This document shows positions 1-8,335 of a DNA stretch of 64,000 bases, piece by piece. The stretch is taken from positions 558,001-622,000 of the forward strand of contig NZ_JAELXV010000003.1 in assembly GCF_016427535.1 (NCBI RefSeq), given 5' to 3'. Each line of letters opens with the position of its first letter. The first letter of the stretch is position 1. The position numbers and the translations under genes were made by a program. Below the pieces are notes generated by a model, which saw only the letters and a list, made by a program, of their open reading frames with translations, did not search any database and was not told the origin of the DNA. This DNA comes from Hymenobacter sp. BT559 (GTDB taxonomy: Bacteria > Bacteroidota > Bacteroidia > Cytophagales > Hymenobacteraceae).

Positions 1-1
1 G

Positions 2-973
2 GCCATGCTGCAATTCCTGAATAATCAGCAGAATAAAAAAGAGCACCCCAACGAGAACTTCGCCCGGGAGGTGATGGAGCTATTTACTTTGGGCCGGGGC
101 AACTACTCCGAAGCCGACGTGAAGGAGGCCGCCCGCGCCTTCACCGGCTGGAGCTATGATGGGCAAAACAACTTCGTGTTTCGGGTGCGCCAGCACGACG
201 ATGGGCCCAAGAACTTTTTAGGCCACATCGGTAACCTAGGCGGCGAAGACGTGCTGGCCATCATCATGCAGCAGCCAGCGGCTGCCACGTTTCTGGTCAC
301 CAAGATGTACCGCTTCTTCGTCAACGACGTGCCCAATCCGGCGCACATTGAGCCGCTAGCCGCGGCCTTTCGGCGCAGCCACTACGACATTGCCGACCTG
401 GCCGAGCGGCTGTTTTCGGCCCCTTGGTTTTATGACGCAACCAACGTGGGCGTGCGCATCAAGTCGCCGGTCGAGTTGATTGCCGGCCTGCGCCGCACCC
501 TAGGCGTGCAGGTCGATAATGTACAGCCGCTGCTGGGCTACCAGAAGGCGCTGGGCCAAACGCTATTTATGCCGCCCAACGTGGCCGGCTGGCCCGGCGG
601 CCGCAACTGGATAGATTCGTCGTCGCTGCTGCTGCGCTTGCAGCTGCCGGCCATTCTGTTCAAGAACGCCGAGTTTGCGGTGCGCCTCAAGGACGACGAA
701 AACGATATCACACCCCAAACCACCGGCAAGGAGCGCACCGTGCGCAACACCGTGGGCGCCCGCCTGCCGCTGGCCGCGCTGCAGCAGCTGCTAGGTGGCA
801 GCAGCGCGGCCGAGCAGCCCCGGCAGCTGGCGCAGCACTTGCTGCAAGTACCCATACGCCCCGAAAACCTGGCCCTGGTGCAGCAAGCCGCCGCCCAAGC
901 CACCACACCCGAGGAGCAGCTACGTACCACGCTTATCAGCTTGCTGAGCTTGCCCGAGTATCAATTGAGTTGA
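2..973 (+). CDS. DUF1800 family protein, C-terminal part (cut by window edge)
   Basis: The reading frame is open to the left edge, so only the last ~323 residues are present; the family is usually about 450-600 residues. Recognisable DUF1800 features are the NENFAREVMELFTLG stretch near the visible start, the AFTGW motif, and the later PPNVAGWPGG segment. The biochemical role of the family is not established. It is normally encoded next to a DUF1501 protein, as here, where the next gene begins a few bases after this stop. Both are generally exported, so they probably act together outside the cytoplasm; that is inference. The family call is secure, the function is not. Confidence 0.85.
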   Translation, partial: AMLQFLNNQQNKKEHPNENFAREVMELFTLGRGNYSEADVKEAARAFTGWSYDGQNNFVFRVRQHDDGPKNFLGHIGNLGGEDVLAIIMQQPAAATFLVTKMYRFFVNDVPNPAHIEPLAAAFRRSHYDIADLAERLFSAPWFYDATNVGVRIKSPVELIAGLRRTLGVQVDNVQPLLGYQKALGQTLFMPPNVAGWPGGRNWIDSSSLLLRLQLPAILFKNAEFAVRLKDDENDITPQTTGKERTVRNTVGARLPLAALQQLLGGSSAAEQPRQLAQHLLQVPIRPENLALVQQAAAQATTPEEQLRTTLISLLSLPEYQLS

Positions 974-978
974 TAAAA

Positions 979-1016
979 ACGTCTGTCATGCAGCGCGCAG
1001 CGAAGCATGACCTTTT
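979..1016. repeat. Short copy of an intergenic palindromic repeat
   Basis: The stretch begins ACGTCTGTCATGC and later has GCGAAGCAT, both shared with the long inverted repeat at 29795-29889. It lies in the gap between the DUF1800 stop and the DUF1501 start. It makes upstream TTG/ATG codons at 970 and 988 look like possible starts of the next gene, but these are probably repeat sequence. Confidence 0.5.
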
Positions 1017-1029
1017 GAAACAAGCCTTT

Positions 1030-2256
1030 ATGCAACGCCGCCACTTTCTGCAATCGTCTGCCTTAGCCAGCTCCCTGCTGCTGGTGCCCAAATTTTTGCA
1101 CGCCCTCGACCGGCCCGAAACCCGGCTGGCGGCACAGCTGCGCGATGCGCCTACTGACAAAGCGCGCCGCCTCATCGTGGTGCAGCTCAGCGGCGGCAAC
1201 GATGGGTTGAATACCATCATCCCATATCGCAACGACTTGTACTACAAGGCGCGGCCTACGCTGGCGCTCAAGCAGGCCGAGGGCATCTTGCCCCTCAGCG
1301 ACGACCTAGGGCTGCACCCCCGCATGACCGGCCTCAAAGCCCTCTACGACCAGGGCCAGCTGGCCGTGCTCAATGCCGTGGGCTACCCCAACCCCGACCG
1401 CTCGCACTTCCGCTCCATGGACATCTGGCAAACCGGCTCGGGTTCGGACCAGCTGCTGACTACCGGCTGGCTCGGCCGCTACCTCGATAGCAGCTGCGCG
1501 GGCTGCGCCTTGCCCTACCAAGCTCTAGAAGTAGACGACACGCTCAGCCTGGCCCTCAAAGGCCAGCTGCGCAAAGGGCTGGCGGTGAAGACGCCCAGCA
1601 AGTTTCACCAGCTCACTCAGAGCCGCTACCTCAGCCAGCTAAGCCAGGAGGCGGCGCCAGCCGCGGCCACCTCCGAGCTCGACTACCTCTACAAAACGCT
1701 GGCCGAAACGGCATCGTCGGCCGACTACCTCTACCAAAAGTCGAAGGTGCACACCAGCACCGCCACCTACCCCAACACCGACCTAGGGCGCAACCTCAAG
1801 ACCACGGCCGAGCTGATTACCTCGGGCGTCGAGTCGCGGGTGTACTACTTGGCGCTTAGCGGTTTCGATACCCACGTGCGGCAGCACGAGCAGCAAGGCC
1901 GCCTGCTGGGCGAGCTCTCGGATGGCCTGACCGCGCTGGCCGCCGACTTGCAAAAGAGCGGCGAGTGGGCCAATACTTTGGTGATGGTATTCAGCGAGTT
2001 TGGGCGGCGCGTGATCCAGAATGCCAGCAACGGCACTGACCACGGCACCGCCAACAACGTGTTTCTGCTCAGCGGCGCCCTGCGCAAGCCCGGCCTGCTC
2101 AACGCCCCCGCCAGTCTGGCCGACCTCGACCAAGGCGACCTGCGCTACCAAGTTGATTTTCGCAGCCTCTACGCCAGTATTTTATCCGACTGGCTCGGGG
2201 CCGATGATAAACTAGTGCTTGGCCCTGGCATCGAGCGCCTTGCGGGCCTAGTATGA
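1030..2256 (+). CDS. DUF1501 family protein with Tat-like signal
   Basis: This is a DUF1501 protein (408 residues from this start), the common partner of DUF1800. I chose the ATG at 1030 because it places an RRHFLQ twin-arginine-like motif at residues 3-8, followed by a hydrophobic stretch and an LHA cleavage-like site, as is usual for the family; earlier in-frame TTG and ATG codons fall in repeat sequence. Family motifs include the VQLSGGNDGLNT segment, SEFGRR and the DHGTANNVFLL segment near the C-terminus, which resembles sulfatase/alkaline-phosphatase-like folds. It is probably cotranscribed with the DUF1800 gene. The substrate is unknown. Confidence 0.85.
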   Translation: MQRRHFLQSSALASSLLLVPKFLHALDRPETRLAAQLRDAPTDKARRLIVVQLSGGNDGLNTIIPYRNDLYYKARPTLALKQAEGILPLSDDLGLHPRMTGLKALYDQGQLAVLNAVGYPNPDRSHFRSMDIWQTGSGSDQLLTTGWLGRYLDSSCAGCALPYQALEVDDTLSLALKGQLRKGLAVKTPSKFHQLTQSRYLSQLSQEAAPAAATSELDYLYKTLAETASSADYLYQKSKVHTSTATYPNTDLGRNLKTTAELITSGVESRVYYLALSGFDTHVRQHEQQGRLLGELSDGLTALAADLQKSGEWANTLVMVFSEFGRRVIQNASNGTDHGTANNVFLLSGALRKPGLLNAPASLADLDQGDLRYQVDFRSLYASILSDWLGADDKLVLGPGIERLAGLV

Positions 2257-2384
2257 GGAGATAGCTCCTAGGTGATACAGTCGGGGTAATTTATTGTAAA
2301 GCAGCGCTGTAATGCAAGCTGGGCTATATCCTTGCCCAGGGCGGCCCGTATCTACGGCCACTTCACCCCCTTACCTCTCCTGCT

Positions 2385-2759
2385 ATGAAGCCCATTTCCC
2401 CAGCCGTGCACGGCATTCTCGACTACATGACTTGCGCGTTTTTTGCGGCAGCTCCCAGCCTCTTCGGCCTCGGCGGGGCCTATGCCACGGTGTGCTACAT
2501 CTTGGCGGGTGGCTACCTGGTTATCTCGCTGCTTACCAACATGCCCCTAGGTCTGTTTAAGGCTATTCCTTTCTGGCTGCATGGCAAGCTAGAGCTAGTG
2601 AGCGGGCCCGTGTTCATTGCCTCGCCTTGGCTGTTTGGCTTCGCCGAAAATACCACGGCCCGCAACCTGTTTGTGGGCGCAGGTATCGTGTTTTTGCTGG
2701 TGTATTCGCTCACGCAGTGGTACCCGCAAGACCGCACTGCCAACGTAGCGCACGCTTAA
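2385..2759 (+). CDS. Small four-helix membrane protein, SPW-repeat-like
   Basis: A 124-residue protein with about four hydrophobic segments, in two similar halves. Each half has a helix ending in a proline- or tryptophan-containing turn (PSLFGLGG and PWLFGFAE). This layout is like the SPW-repeat family of small integral membrane proteins, whose function is not known. The N-terminal KPISPAVHGILDYMT segment resembles small Bacteroidota proteins of this type. The gene stands alone and ends just before a long AT-rich inverted repeat shared with a convergent gene. Confidence 0.7.
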   Translation: MKPISPAVHGILDYMTCAFFAAAPSLFGLGGAYATVCYILAGGYLVISLLTNMPLGLFKAIPFWLHGKLELVSGPVFIASPWLFGFAENTTARNLFVGAGIVFLLVYSLTQWYPQDRTANVAHA

Positions 2760-2762
2760 ATA

Positions 2763-2850
2763 GTTAATTATCAGTTGTTAATGATTAATTAGTCAGGCGA
2801 GCACGGTAGACGCCCTCCGGCTAATTAATCATTAACAACTGACAATTAAC
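2763..2850. repeat. AT-rich inverted repeat with 30-bp arms
   Basis: The left arm 2763-2792 and right arm 2821-2850 are complementary at 29 of 30 positions, around a 28-bp GC-richer centre. It fills the gap between two convergent genes, so its hairpin could end transcription from both sides. Its AT-rich composition contrasts with the GC-rich surroundings, which suggests an inserted palindromic element. Confidence 0.8.
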
Positions 2851-2857
2851 CATTGAC

Positions 2858-3694
2858 CTACAGCGGCACGTTGAAGCCGAGGGCGCAGGTAAGCTGGGCC
2901 GAGCCAAAGCGGTGCGTCACCAGCGTTTGGCGGTCGTAGCCGATGCGCGAGTTGGTGTAGTTGGCGAAGGCGCCTTGCATGTCGGACTGCAAAAAGAAGT
3001 ACCGAAAAACCTCAAAGCGCAGGCCCGCGCTGGCGCCCGCGACCCAGCCTTCGTAGCGAAAGGGCCCTTCGGAGTGGCTCGTGAAAATCGACGCAATGGT
3101 GTAGGTAATCATGGGGCCGCCGCCCACTTTACCGATGGCGCTCAGGGCCAAGTGCTTGCCCATGAGCAGGCGCTGCCGCTTCACGAGGTTCACCATCAGA
3201 TAGTTGTTGCCGTTGGTGTGCTGCAAGTGCACAAAGTCGGGCGTCACGAGCGTGTCGCGGTCGAAACGAAAGCCCCGAATCTGGCCCGCCGCCCGCATTA
3301 CTTGGTTGTCATCGACCACGTACTTGAGGTGGTTCCAGGCTATTTCGATACCTAGGTCGTGCTTGTCGCCAAACATATAGCCCACCGTGGCGTCGTACTG
3401 CGGCACGGTCAGGTTGCTGGGCTTCCAGAAGTCGCTCATGCTCATGTGGTCGTGCGCCTTCGCGTCGTGAAACGTGAAGTCGAAGTCATCGGTCGTGCTA
3501 TTGCGAAACCGGATGTCGGAGCGCGTGTACCAGTCGCGGTTGTAGCCCCAGCTGAAATACAGTGCGCCGCGGTGGCGGCCAAGGGAGAGTTGTTGGGTGG
3601 CGGGGCCGGGGGCATCTGGCTGGGTGGCAGGCCGGGCGGCCAGCGGCGTTGTCAGGCTGAAAGCAGCACCGGCAAAAAGAGTAAAAAGCTTCAC
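2858..3694 (-). CDS. Predicted outer-membrane beta-barrel protein
   Basis: A 278-residue exported protein of unknown role. It has a signal peptide (MKLFTLFAGAAFSLTTPLAA, cut around ARPA), then alternating polar/aromatic segments typical of amphipathic beta strands, such as HRGALYFSWGYNRDWY, and it ends in a strand (CALGFNVPL). No enzymatic motif is visible. It resembles generic outer-membrane beta-barrel proteins of Bacteroidota. It lies downstream of the large lamin-tail gene on the same strand, separated by two hairpins, so it is probably transcribed separately. Confidence 0.7.
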   Translation of the reverse strand: MKLFTLFAGAAFSLTTPLAARPATQPDAPGPATQQLSLGRHRGALYFSWGYNRDWYTRSDIRFRNSTTDDFDFTFHDAKAHDHMSMSDFWKPSNLTVPQYDATVGYMFGDKHDLGIEIAWNHLKYVVDDNQVMRAAGQIRGFRFDRDTLVTPDFVHLQHTNGNNYLMVNLVKRQRLLMGKHLALSAIGKVGGGPMITYTIASIFTSHSEGPFRYEGWVAGASAGLRFEVFRYFFLQSDMQGAFANYTNSRIGYDRQTLVTHRFGSAQLTCALGFNVPL

Positions 3695-3722
3695 GTAAGA
3701 GTGGTGGAGGCGAAATAGCGGC

Positions 3723-3772
3723 CTGTCTGCCTAAGCAGACAGAAATGCGGAGCTTATATTTTAAACTCCGCA
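3723..3772 (-). terminator. Paired hairpins downstream of the lamin-tail gene
   Basis: Two stems lie in the gap. One is 3746-3772 with TGCGGAG/CTCCGCA arms; the other is 3723-3742 with CTGTCTGC/GCAGACAG arms, separated by a short T run on the minus strand. They probably end the large upstream gene; termination is inferred. Confidence 0.5.
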
Positions 3773-3792
3773 CTAAATAGGTTTTAGCTGAG

Positions 3793-6402
3793 CTATAACC
3801 GGGCGCCAACCACCACTGTTTTCTTGTATTCGCGGCGCTCGCCACCACTGGGCCTAAACAGCTCGACGTGAATGATGTAGTAACCCACGGCGGCCTTGCG
3901 GCCATTGTCGTCGGTGCCATCCCACTGCACGGTGCCGGTGGTGGGTAGGCTCTCATTGCGCAGCAGGCGGCGCGTGAGGCGACCTAGGGCATCGTACACC
4001 GTCACGGAGCCTACGTAGCCGGGCTGGTCGAGCTCGTAGGTCAGAGTCGTAAAATCTTGCTGGCCATCATCGTCGGGCGTAAACAGCTCGGGCGTGAGCG
4101 TCAGCTCCTGGCCGCCCCCGGCGGCATCTTGGGTCTGCGAGTTGAGGCGGCCGGGCGTGGCGTAGCCCACTGTGCTGGCCGCCGAGTGGAAATTGCTCGC
4201 TAAGCTAGGCCCCGCCGCCCTAATGCGTTCCAAGCTCACGCCAGCCTGGGTGCTCAGCAGCGGCAATTGCTGGCTTTTGTCGTAGGCGTAGTGGTCAAGC
4301 TCTTGGCTGGTTGCATCGTAGAGGTACACCGTGCCCGCGCTGTTGTCGAGGGCCGGAAAGCCCGCCACGGCCAGCAGCGCCGCCGCGTCGCTGCTAGTCG
4401 GGTACTGCGCCTGCAAAATGCCAGGGTCGCTGGTGAGCGCTACCAGCTGGCCCGGCGCCAGCACGTAGGCCGCCGCGGGGCTGATAATGCAGGTACCTAG
4501 GCCGGTAGCTTTCTGCGTAGCCAGTTGGTAGCCTTGTAGGTTGAGGTAGCGCGCCGAGCGGTTAAGCAGCTCCACAAAATACACCCCGCCCGAGCGATGG
4601 TTGAACAGTATCTCGTTCACTACCAAGTCGCCGGGCAGCGCCGCCTCGGGCAGCGCAAAGCCTGCCGAGGCCAGCGCGCCGCTGGCATTGCCGGCGCAGT
4701 CGGTGGCGCGAGTCACGGCCACGGTTACCGGCTGGCTGGGCTGCAAGGAGGCACCTAGGAGCAAGTCTACAGCCCGGAAGTCAGGTCCTACGGGCGCAGC
4801 CTGGCGCACACCTAGGGCCGTACCTGCGCTACTTTGCAGGGTATATAAGGCTAGATTGGCTGCCGCGGTGCTGTCTAACTTTTCGCCGAAGTGCAGGCGC
4901 ACGGTGCTGGCTGTCAGCGCGACAGCGCGCAGCAGGGTAGGGGGTGTGCGGTCGGGGCTGGCAGTGGCCACGCTGTTGCGGCGGGCGGGGGTGCCGCCGC
5001 TGGCATCTTGGCTGGCCTGCCAGTTGTCGGTACCGCCGCAGTAGGTACTGGGGTCGCGCATTTCGAGAGTCCAGCCGCCGTTTTTCTTGCGTTGGTCGCG
5101 ATACCAGTCGTCGGTATAAGCCACTTCGAAGAGGGTAGTGCCCGTGCGGCCGCGCAGCACGAGCTGGTCGCCAGTGTTGCTGAGCGCCGGGAAGTTGCTG
5201 ACCCCGTATACCTTACCATACGGCGCGAACTGCGCAGCGCGAGTGGTGCCGCACACTACGGCGTACTGGCCCGGCAGCAGCTGGGCGGTGTCGGGCAGCG
5301 CGGTGGCGGTCGAGCTACCAGTCTTCAGCAGGCGCACGCCTCGCAAACTCAAAATTTTGCTGGCGGTGTTATTGTAAATCTCCACAAACTCCGACGCCGG
5401 CAGGCCCACGGCGGGCGTTTCGCGGGCCATAATCTCGGTAATGAGCAGCTCGCCTATCCTAGGCGCCACCGGCACCCCGCCAAACGTAGCCGTGAGCGGC
5501 TCAGCGGCCACGTTGCCGTAGGGGTCAGCTAGTTGGCGCACTTCTAGGGTATTCCTACTGGCGAAATCCTGCCCGAAGGTGAGGCGCACCACGGCGGGGT
5601 TCAGGGCCGATACCTGGGCCGTAGTAGGCACCGCGCCCGTAGCCAGCCGGTAGCGGTCCGGCTGCGCGGCCGCGGCGGGGTCCACAGCTTCGTTGAACAC
5701 TACATCAACTGTGCGGGCGTCGAGCGGCGCGGCCCGCGTGAGCAGCGGCGCCGTGGCATCGGTCACGTTAAAGTCGTCGAAGTAAAAGTTCTTGCTGTTG
5801 GCCGCCGAATACAGCAGCGACACGCCCACCACGGCACTGCGCTGGTGCGTGTTGTCGATAGGTTGGCTGGCCTCAGCCATAAAATTGCGGCCGCCGCCTA
5901 GATCGCGCTCTAGCTTCCACTGGCCTTGCAGCGAGCGCGTTACGCGCACGCGCACCACGTTGTTGGTTGAGGAGCCTAGGGTGCCGTTTTGGCCATCAAT
6001 AACCAAGACGGCCGCCTTGGCCGAGTCCTTGCGAAAGAGGCTTACTTCGTCGTCGGTGCCGCCCAGGCGCACGAAGTAGCCTTTAGTGGCAGGGCTTTTG
6101 AGGTCAGCCTGCGAGGCCAGCAGCCACACATCGGCTAGGTTGCCCGAAGAAGTGGCCAACTTCAGGTTAGCCCAAAACTCCCAGGTGGTGCCGGTACTGG
6201 CTTGGCAAGGTGTGGCTAGCTGCAGCTGGGTGCCCGTGGTAGCGGGGCCGTTGCTTTGCAGCACTTGGCTGGCCACGCTGAAGCTGGCCGCGTCGCCGCT
6301 CCAGGTAGGGTTCTGCGTGAAGTTGCCGTCGGCAAACGTCTCGGCGAGCTGCGCGAAGGCCGCCAGCGGCAACAGGAAAAATAGAAATAATAAGTACTTC
6401 AT
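3793..6402 (-). CDS. Large secreted protein with two lamin-tail domains and FlgD-like C-terminus
   Basis: An exported protein of about 869 residues. The ATG at 6402 directly precedes the signal peptide MKYLLFLFFLLPLAAFAQ; a GTG four codons earlier is possible. In order it appears to carry a concanavalin/laminin-like N-terminal domain (~20-220), an Ig-like segment, a lamin-tail domain (ELLITEIMARE... ASEFVEIYNNT, ~320-460), a second Ig-like segment, a second lamin-tail domain (VVNEILFNHRSGGVYFVELLNRS), and a FlgD/gliding-type Ig domain at the end (FTPDDDGQQDF, VQWDGTDDNGRKAAVGYY). Such proteins are cell-surface or secreted in Bacteroidota, often with a structural or adhesion role. No catalytic site is recognised. 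Confidence 0.8.
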   Translation of the reverse strand: MKYLLFLFFLLPLAAFAQLAETFADGNFTQNPTWSGDAASFSVASQVLQSNGPATTGTQLQLATPCQASTGTTWEFWANLKLATSSGNLADVWLLASQADLKSPATKGYFVRLGGTDDEVSLFRKDSAKAAVLVIDGQNGTLGSSTNNVVRVRVTRSLQGQWKLERDLGGGRNFMAEASQPIDNTHQRSAVVGVSLLYSAANSKNFYFDDFNVTDATAPLLTRAAPLDARTVDVVFNEAVDPAAAAQPDRYRLATGAVPTTAQVSALNPAVVRLTFGQDFASRNTLEVRQLADPYGNVAAEPLTATFGGVPVAPRIGELLITEIMARETPAVGLPASEFVEIYNNTASKILSLRGVRLLKTGSSTATALPDTAQLLPGQYAVVCGTTRAAQFAPYGKVYGVSNFPALSNTGDQLVLRGRTGTTLFEVAYTDDWYRDQRKKNGGWTLEMRDPSTYCGGTDNWQASQDASGGTPARRNSVATASPDRTPPTLLRAVALTASTVRLHFGEKLDSTAAANLALYTLQSSAGTALGVRQAAPVGPDFRAVDLLLGASLQPSQPVTVAVTRATDCAGNASGALASAGFALPEAALPGDLVVNEILFNHRSGGVYFVELLNRSARYLNLQGYQLATQKATGLGTCIISPAAAYVLAPGQLVALTSDPGILQAQYPTSSDAAALLAVAGFPALDNSAGTVYLYDATSQELDHYAYDKSQQLPLLSTQAGVSLERIRAAGPSLASNFHSAASTVGYATPGRLNSQTQDAAGGGQELTLTPELFTPDDDGQQDFTTLTYELDQPGYVGSVTVYDALGRLTRRLLRNESLPTTGTVQWDGTDDNGRKAAVGYYIIHVELFRPSGGERREYKKTVVVGARL

Positions 6403-6503
6403 TAATAGGGTCACCTAGATAGATAACCCTAAATAAATTCCTAGCAGCCAAACGGCAACGCCAAATTGGCGAAAGTCATTTCGATAAGCTGCTGAAAAAA
6501 GGC

Positions 6504-6544
6504 AAGCGAGCAATCTGACTGTTTAACAGTTAGATTGCTCGCTT
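6504..6544 (-). terminator. Intrinsic terminator of the VOC gene
   Basis: A 41-bp near-perfect palindrome (AAGCGAGCAATCT arms continuing into ACTGT/ACAGT) followed on the minus strand by a run of Ts after GCC. It lies just past the VOC gene stop. Confidence 0.85.
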
Positions 6545-6567
6545 GTCTTCATCCTATTCACTCGTGC

Positions 6568-6960
6568 TTAAGCCATATAAAACTCCCACTGAATGCGGTC
6601 GGGGTCCTTAAAAGCCACGTACTGCTTGGGTTGAACAGTATCCGTTTTTATACCCGTATTTTCGACGCCGGCCGCCTGCAAGGCGTCGGCTACGCGGTGC
6701 AGTTCGGCCTCGTCTTCGCAGGCAATGGCAATGTGGTCGAGGCCTACATTGAAGGGCGTGAAGGTGCCGCCGCCGGGGTACGTTGGCTCCGCTTTTTTGA
6801 AGCCGAGGAACAAGGAGCCGACCTGGAAGCCCAGTATCTCGGGCGTTTCGAGGGCGATTGGCAAGCCTAGCAGGTCGTGATAAAACGCCTTGGCGCGGGC
6901 AAAATCGGAAGTGCGCAGGGCTACGTGCGAGAGGCCCTTGGTCTTTGGCTGAATGGCCAT
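6568..6960 (-). CDS. VOC (glyoxalase/bleomycin-resistance fold) family protein
   Basis: A 130-residue single-module VOC protein. It shows the pattern GLSHVALRTSDFARAKAFYHDLLG at the start, FNVGLDHIAIACEDEAEL in the middle, and FKDPDRIQWEFY at the end. The histidines and final glutamate are where VOC proteins usually bind a divalent metal. These enzymes include glyoxalases, dioxygenases and antibiotic-binding proteins, so the substrate cannot be given. The gene is monocistronic, with an inverted repeat in its leader and an intrinsic terminator after it. Confidence 0.85.
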   Translation of the reverse strand: MAIQPKTKGLSHVALRTSDFARAKAFYHDLLGLPIALETPEILGFQVGSLFLGFKKAEPTYPGGGTFTPFNVGLDHIAIACEDEAELHRVADALQAAGVENTGIKTDTVQPKQYVAFKDPDRIQWEFYMA

Positions 6961-7006
6961 AAGTAGTTGGCTGGTTTGGTGATGGAGTGAGTAAATAGCT
7001 TGGCGA

Positions 7007-7057
7007 GAAATAATAGCTGTCCTGCCGAGCAGAGTGCAGTATAACAGCTACTATTTC
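7007..7057. repeat. Inverted repeat upstream of the VOC gene
   Basis: The 14-bp arms GAAATAATAGCTGT (7007-7020) and ACAGCTACTATTTC (7044-7057) match at 13 positions around a 23-bp centre. It sits 46 bp upstream of the VOC start and could be an operator or a transcript hairpin; I cannot tell which. Confidence 0.5.
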
Positions 7058-7253
7058 TTCTAAAACCTCAACGGTTAATCTGCAACTTTGGCTGGCCTGC
7101 GTGGCGAATAGTTTGCGCCACCTAGGGCCGCAACTACCTAAGGCTGATTTCCAAACCCGGCAACTCACCAGCTAACCACTTTTATCCCGACATTTGCCCC
7201 GCACCGGCCGGCGCGACGCCGCCCGTTTAACGTGCTGACTAACTGTTACCCTC

Positions 7254-8246
7254 ATGAAAATTGCCGTTGTGGGTGCCACCGGGCTGGTGGGCACCGAAAT
7301 GCTGAAGGTGCTCGCCGAGCGCCAGTTTCCGGTTACTGAATTGCTGCCCGTGGCCTCGGCCAAATCGGTGGGCCAGCTGGTTCATTTCCAAGGCAAAGAC
7401 TACCCTGTGGTGAGCATGGAAGACGCCATCACGGCGCGCCCGGCCATTGCCATTTTCTCGGCCGGCGGCGGCGTGTCGCTGGAGTTCGCGCCCAAGTTTG
7501 CCGAGGTCGGCACCGTGGTAGTCGATAACTCGTCGGCCTGGCGCATGGACCCCAGCAAGAAGCTGGTAGTGCCCGAGGTGAACGCCCACGAGCTGACCAA
7601 GGACGATAAAATTATCGCCAACCCCAACTGCTCGACTATTCAGATGGTGGTAGCGCTTAACGACTTGCACAAAAAGTACAAGGCTGAGCGCATTGTGGTG
7701 AGCACCTACCAGAGCGTGACCGGCACCGGCAAAAAAGCCGTGGACCAACTGATGGAGGAGCGCGCCGGCCAGCCGGCCAGCAACCCCGCCTACGCCCACC
7801 CCATCGACCTGAACGTGCTGCCCCACATCGACGTGTTTCAGCCGAACGGCTACACCAAGGAGGAGCTGAAAATGGTGAACGAGACCAAGAAAATCATGAG
7901 CGACGACAGCATCCGTGTCACTGCTACTTGCGTGCGCGTGCCCGTCATGGGCGGCCACTCCGAGTCGGTGAATGTGGAGTTTGCGCAGGATTTTGACCTC
8001 GACGAGGTGCGCGACGTGCTGCGCCAGACGGACGGCGTGGAGCTAGTAGACGACGTGCAAAACAACAACTACCCCATGCCCAAAGATAGCCACGGCCGCG
8101 ACGCTGTGCTGGTGGGCCGCCTGCGCCGCGACGACACCCAGCCCAACACCCTTAACATGTGGATTGTGGCTGACAACCTGCGCAAAGGCGCCGCCACCAA
8201 TGCCGTGCAAATTGCCGAGTATCTGGTAGCCAACGGCCTAGTGTAA
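7254..8246 (+). CDS. asd: Aspartate-semialdehyde dehydrogenase
   Basis: Makes L-aspartate 4-semialdehyde from aspartyl phosphate with NADPH, a cytoplasmic step leading to lysine/diaminopimelate, threonine and methionine. The 330-residue length is normal. The N-terminal GATGLVGTEML is the nucleotide-binding loop, SSAWRMD follows, and the catalytic cysteine is C126 in NPNCSTIQ. The later GHSESVNVEF segment carries the active-site histidine region. The gene appears monocistronic and is closed by an intrinsic terminator. The ATG start has no clear Shine-Dalgarno site, as is usual in this phylum. Confidence 0.97.
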   Translation: MKIAVVGATGLVGTEMLKVLAERQFPVTELLPVASAKSVGQLVHFQGKDYPVVSMEDAITARPAIAIFSAGGGVSLEFAPKFAEVGTVVVDNSSAWRMDPSKKLVVPEVNAHELTKDDKIIANPNCSTIQMVVALNDLHKKYKAERIVVSTYQSVTGTGKKAVDQLMEERAGQPASNPAYAHPIDLNVLPHIDVFQPNGYTKEELKMVNETKKIMSDDSIRVTATCVRVPVMGGHSESVNVEFAQDFDLDEVRDVLRQTDGVELVDDVQNNNYPMPKDSHGRDAVLVGRLRRDDTQPNTLNMWIVADNLRKGAATNAVQIAEYLVANGLV

Positions 8247-8264
8247 ACTGAACTGAAAATCATG

Positions 8265-8302
8265 AAAGCCCCTGTGTTTCGTTGGAAGCGCAGGGGCTTT
8301 TT
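8265..8302 (+). terminator. Intrinsic terminator of asd
   Basis: A stem of AAAGCCCCTG and CAGGGGCTTT with a 16-nt loop is followed by a T run. It begins 19 bp after the asd stop. Confidence 0.9.
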
Positions 8303-8335
8303 GATGTACAAAAGCGTAGAAGCCAAGGAGGCTAG

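Noticed and set aside
970..1029. Earlier start codons of the DUF1501 gene
   Set aside because: The region matches an intergenic repeat, and the twin-arginine signal begins at 1030.
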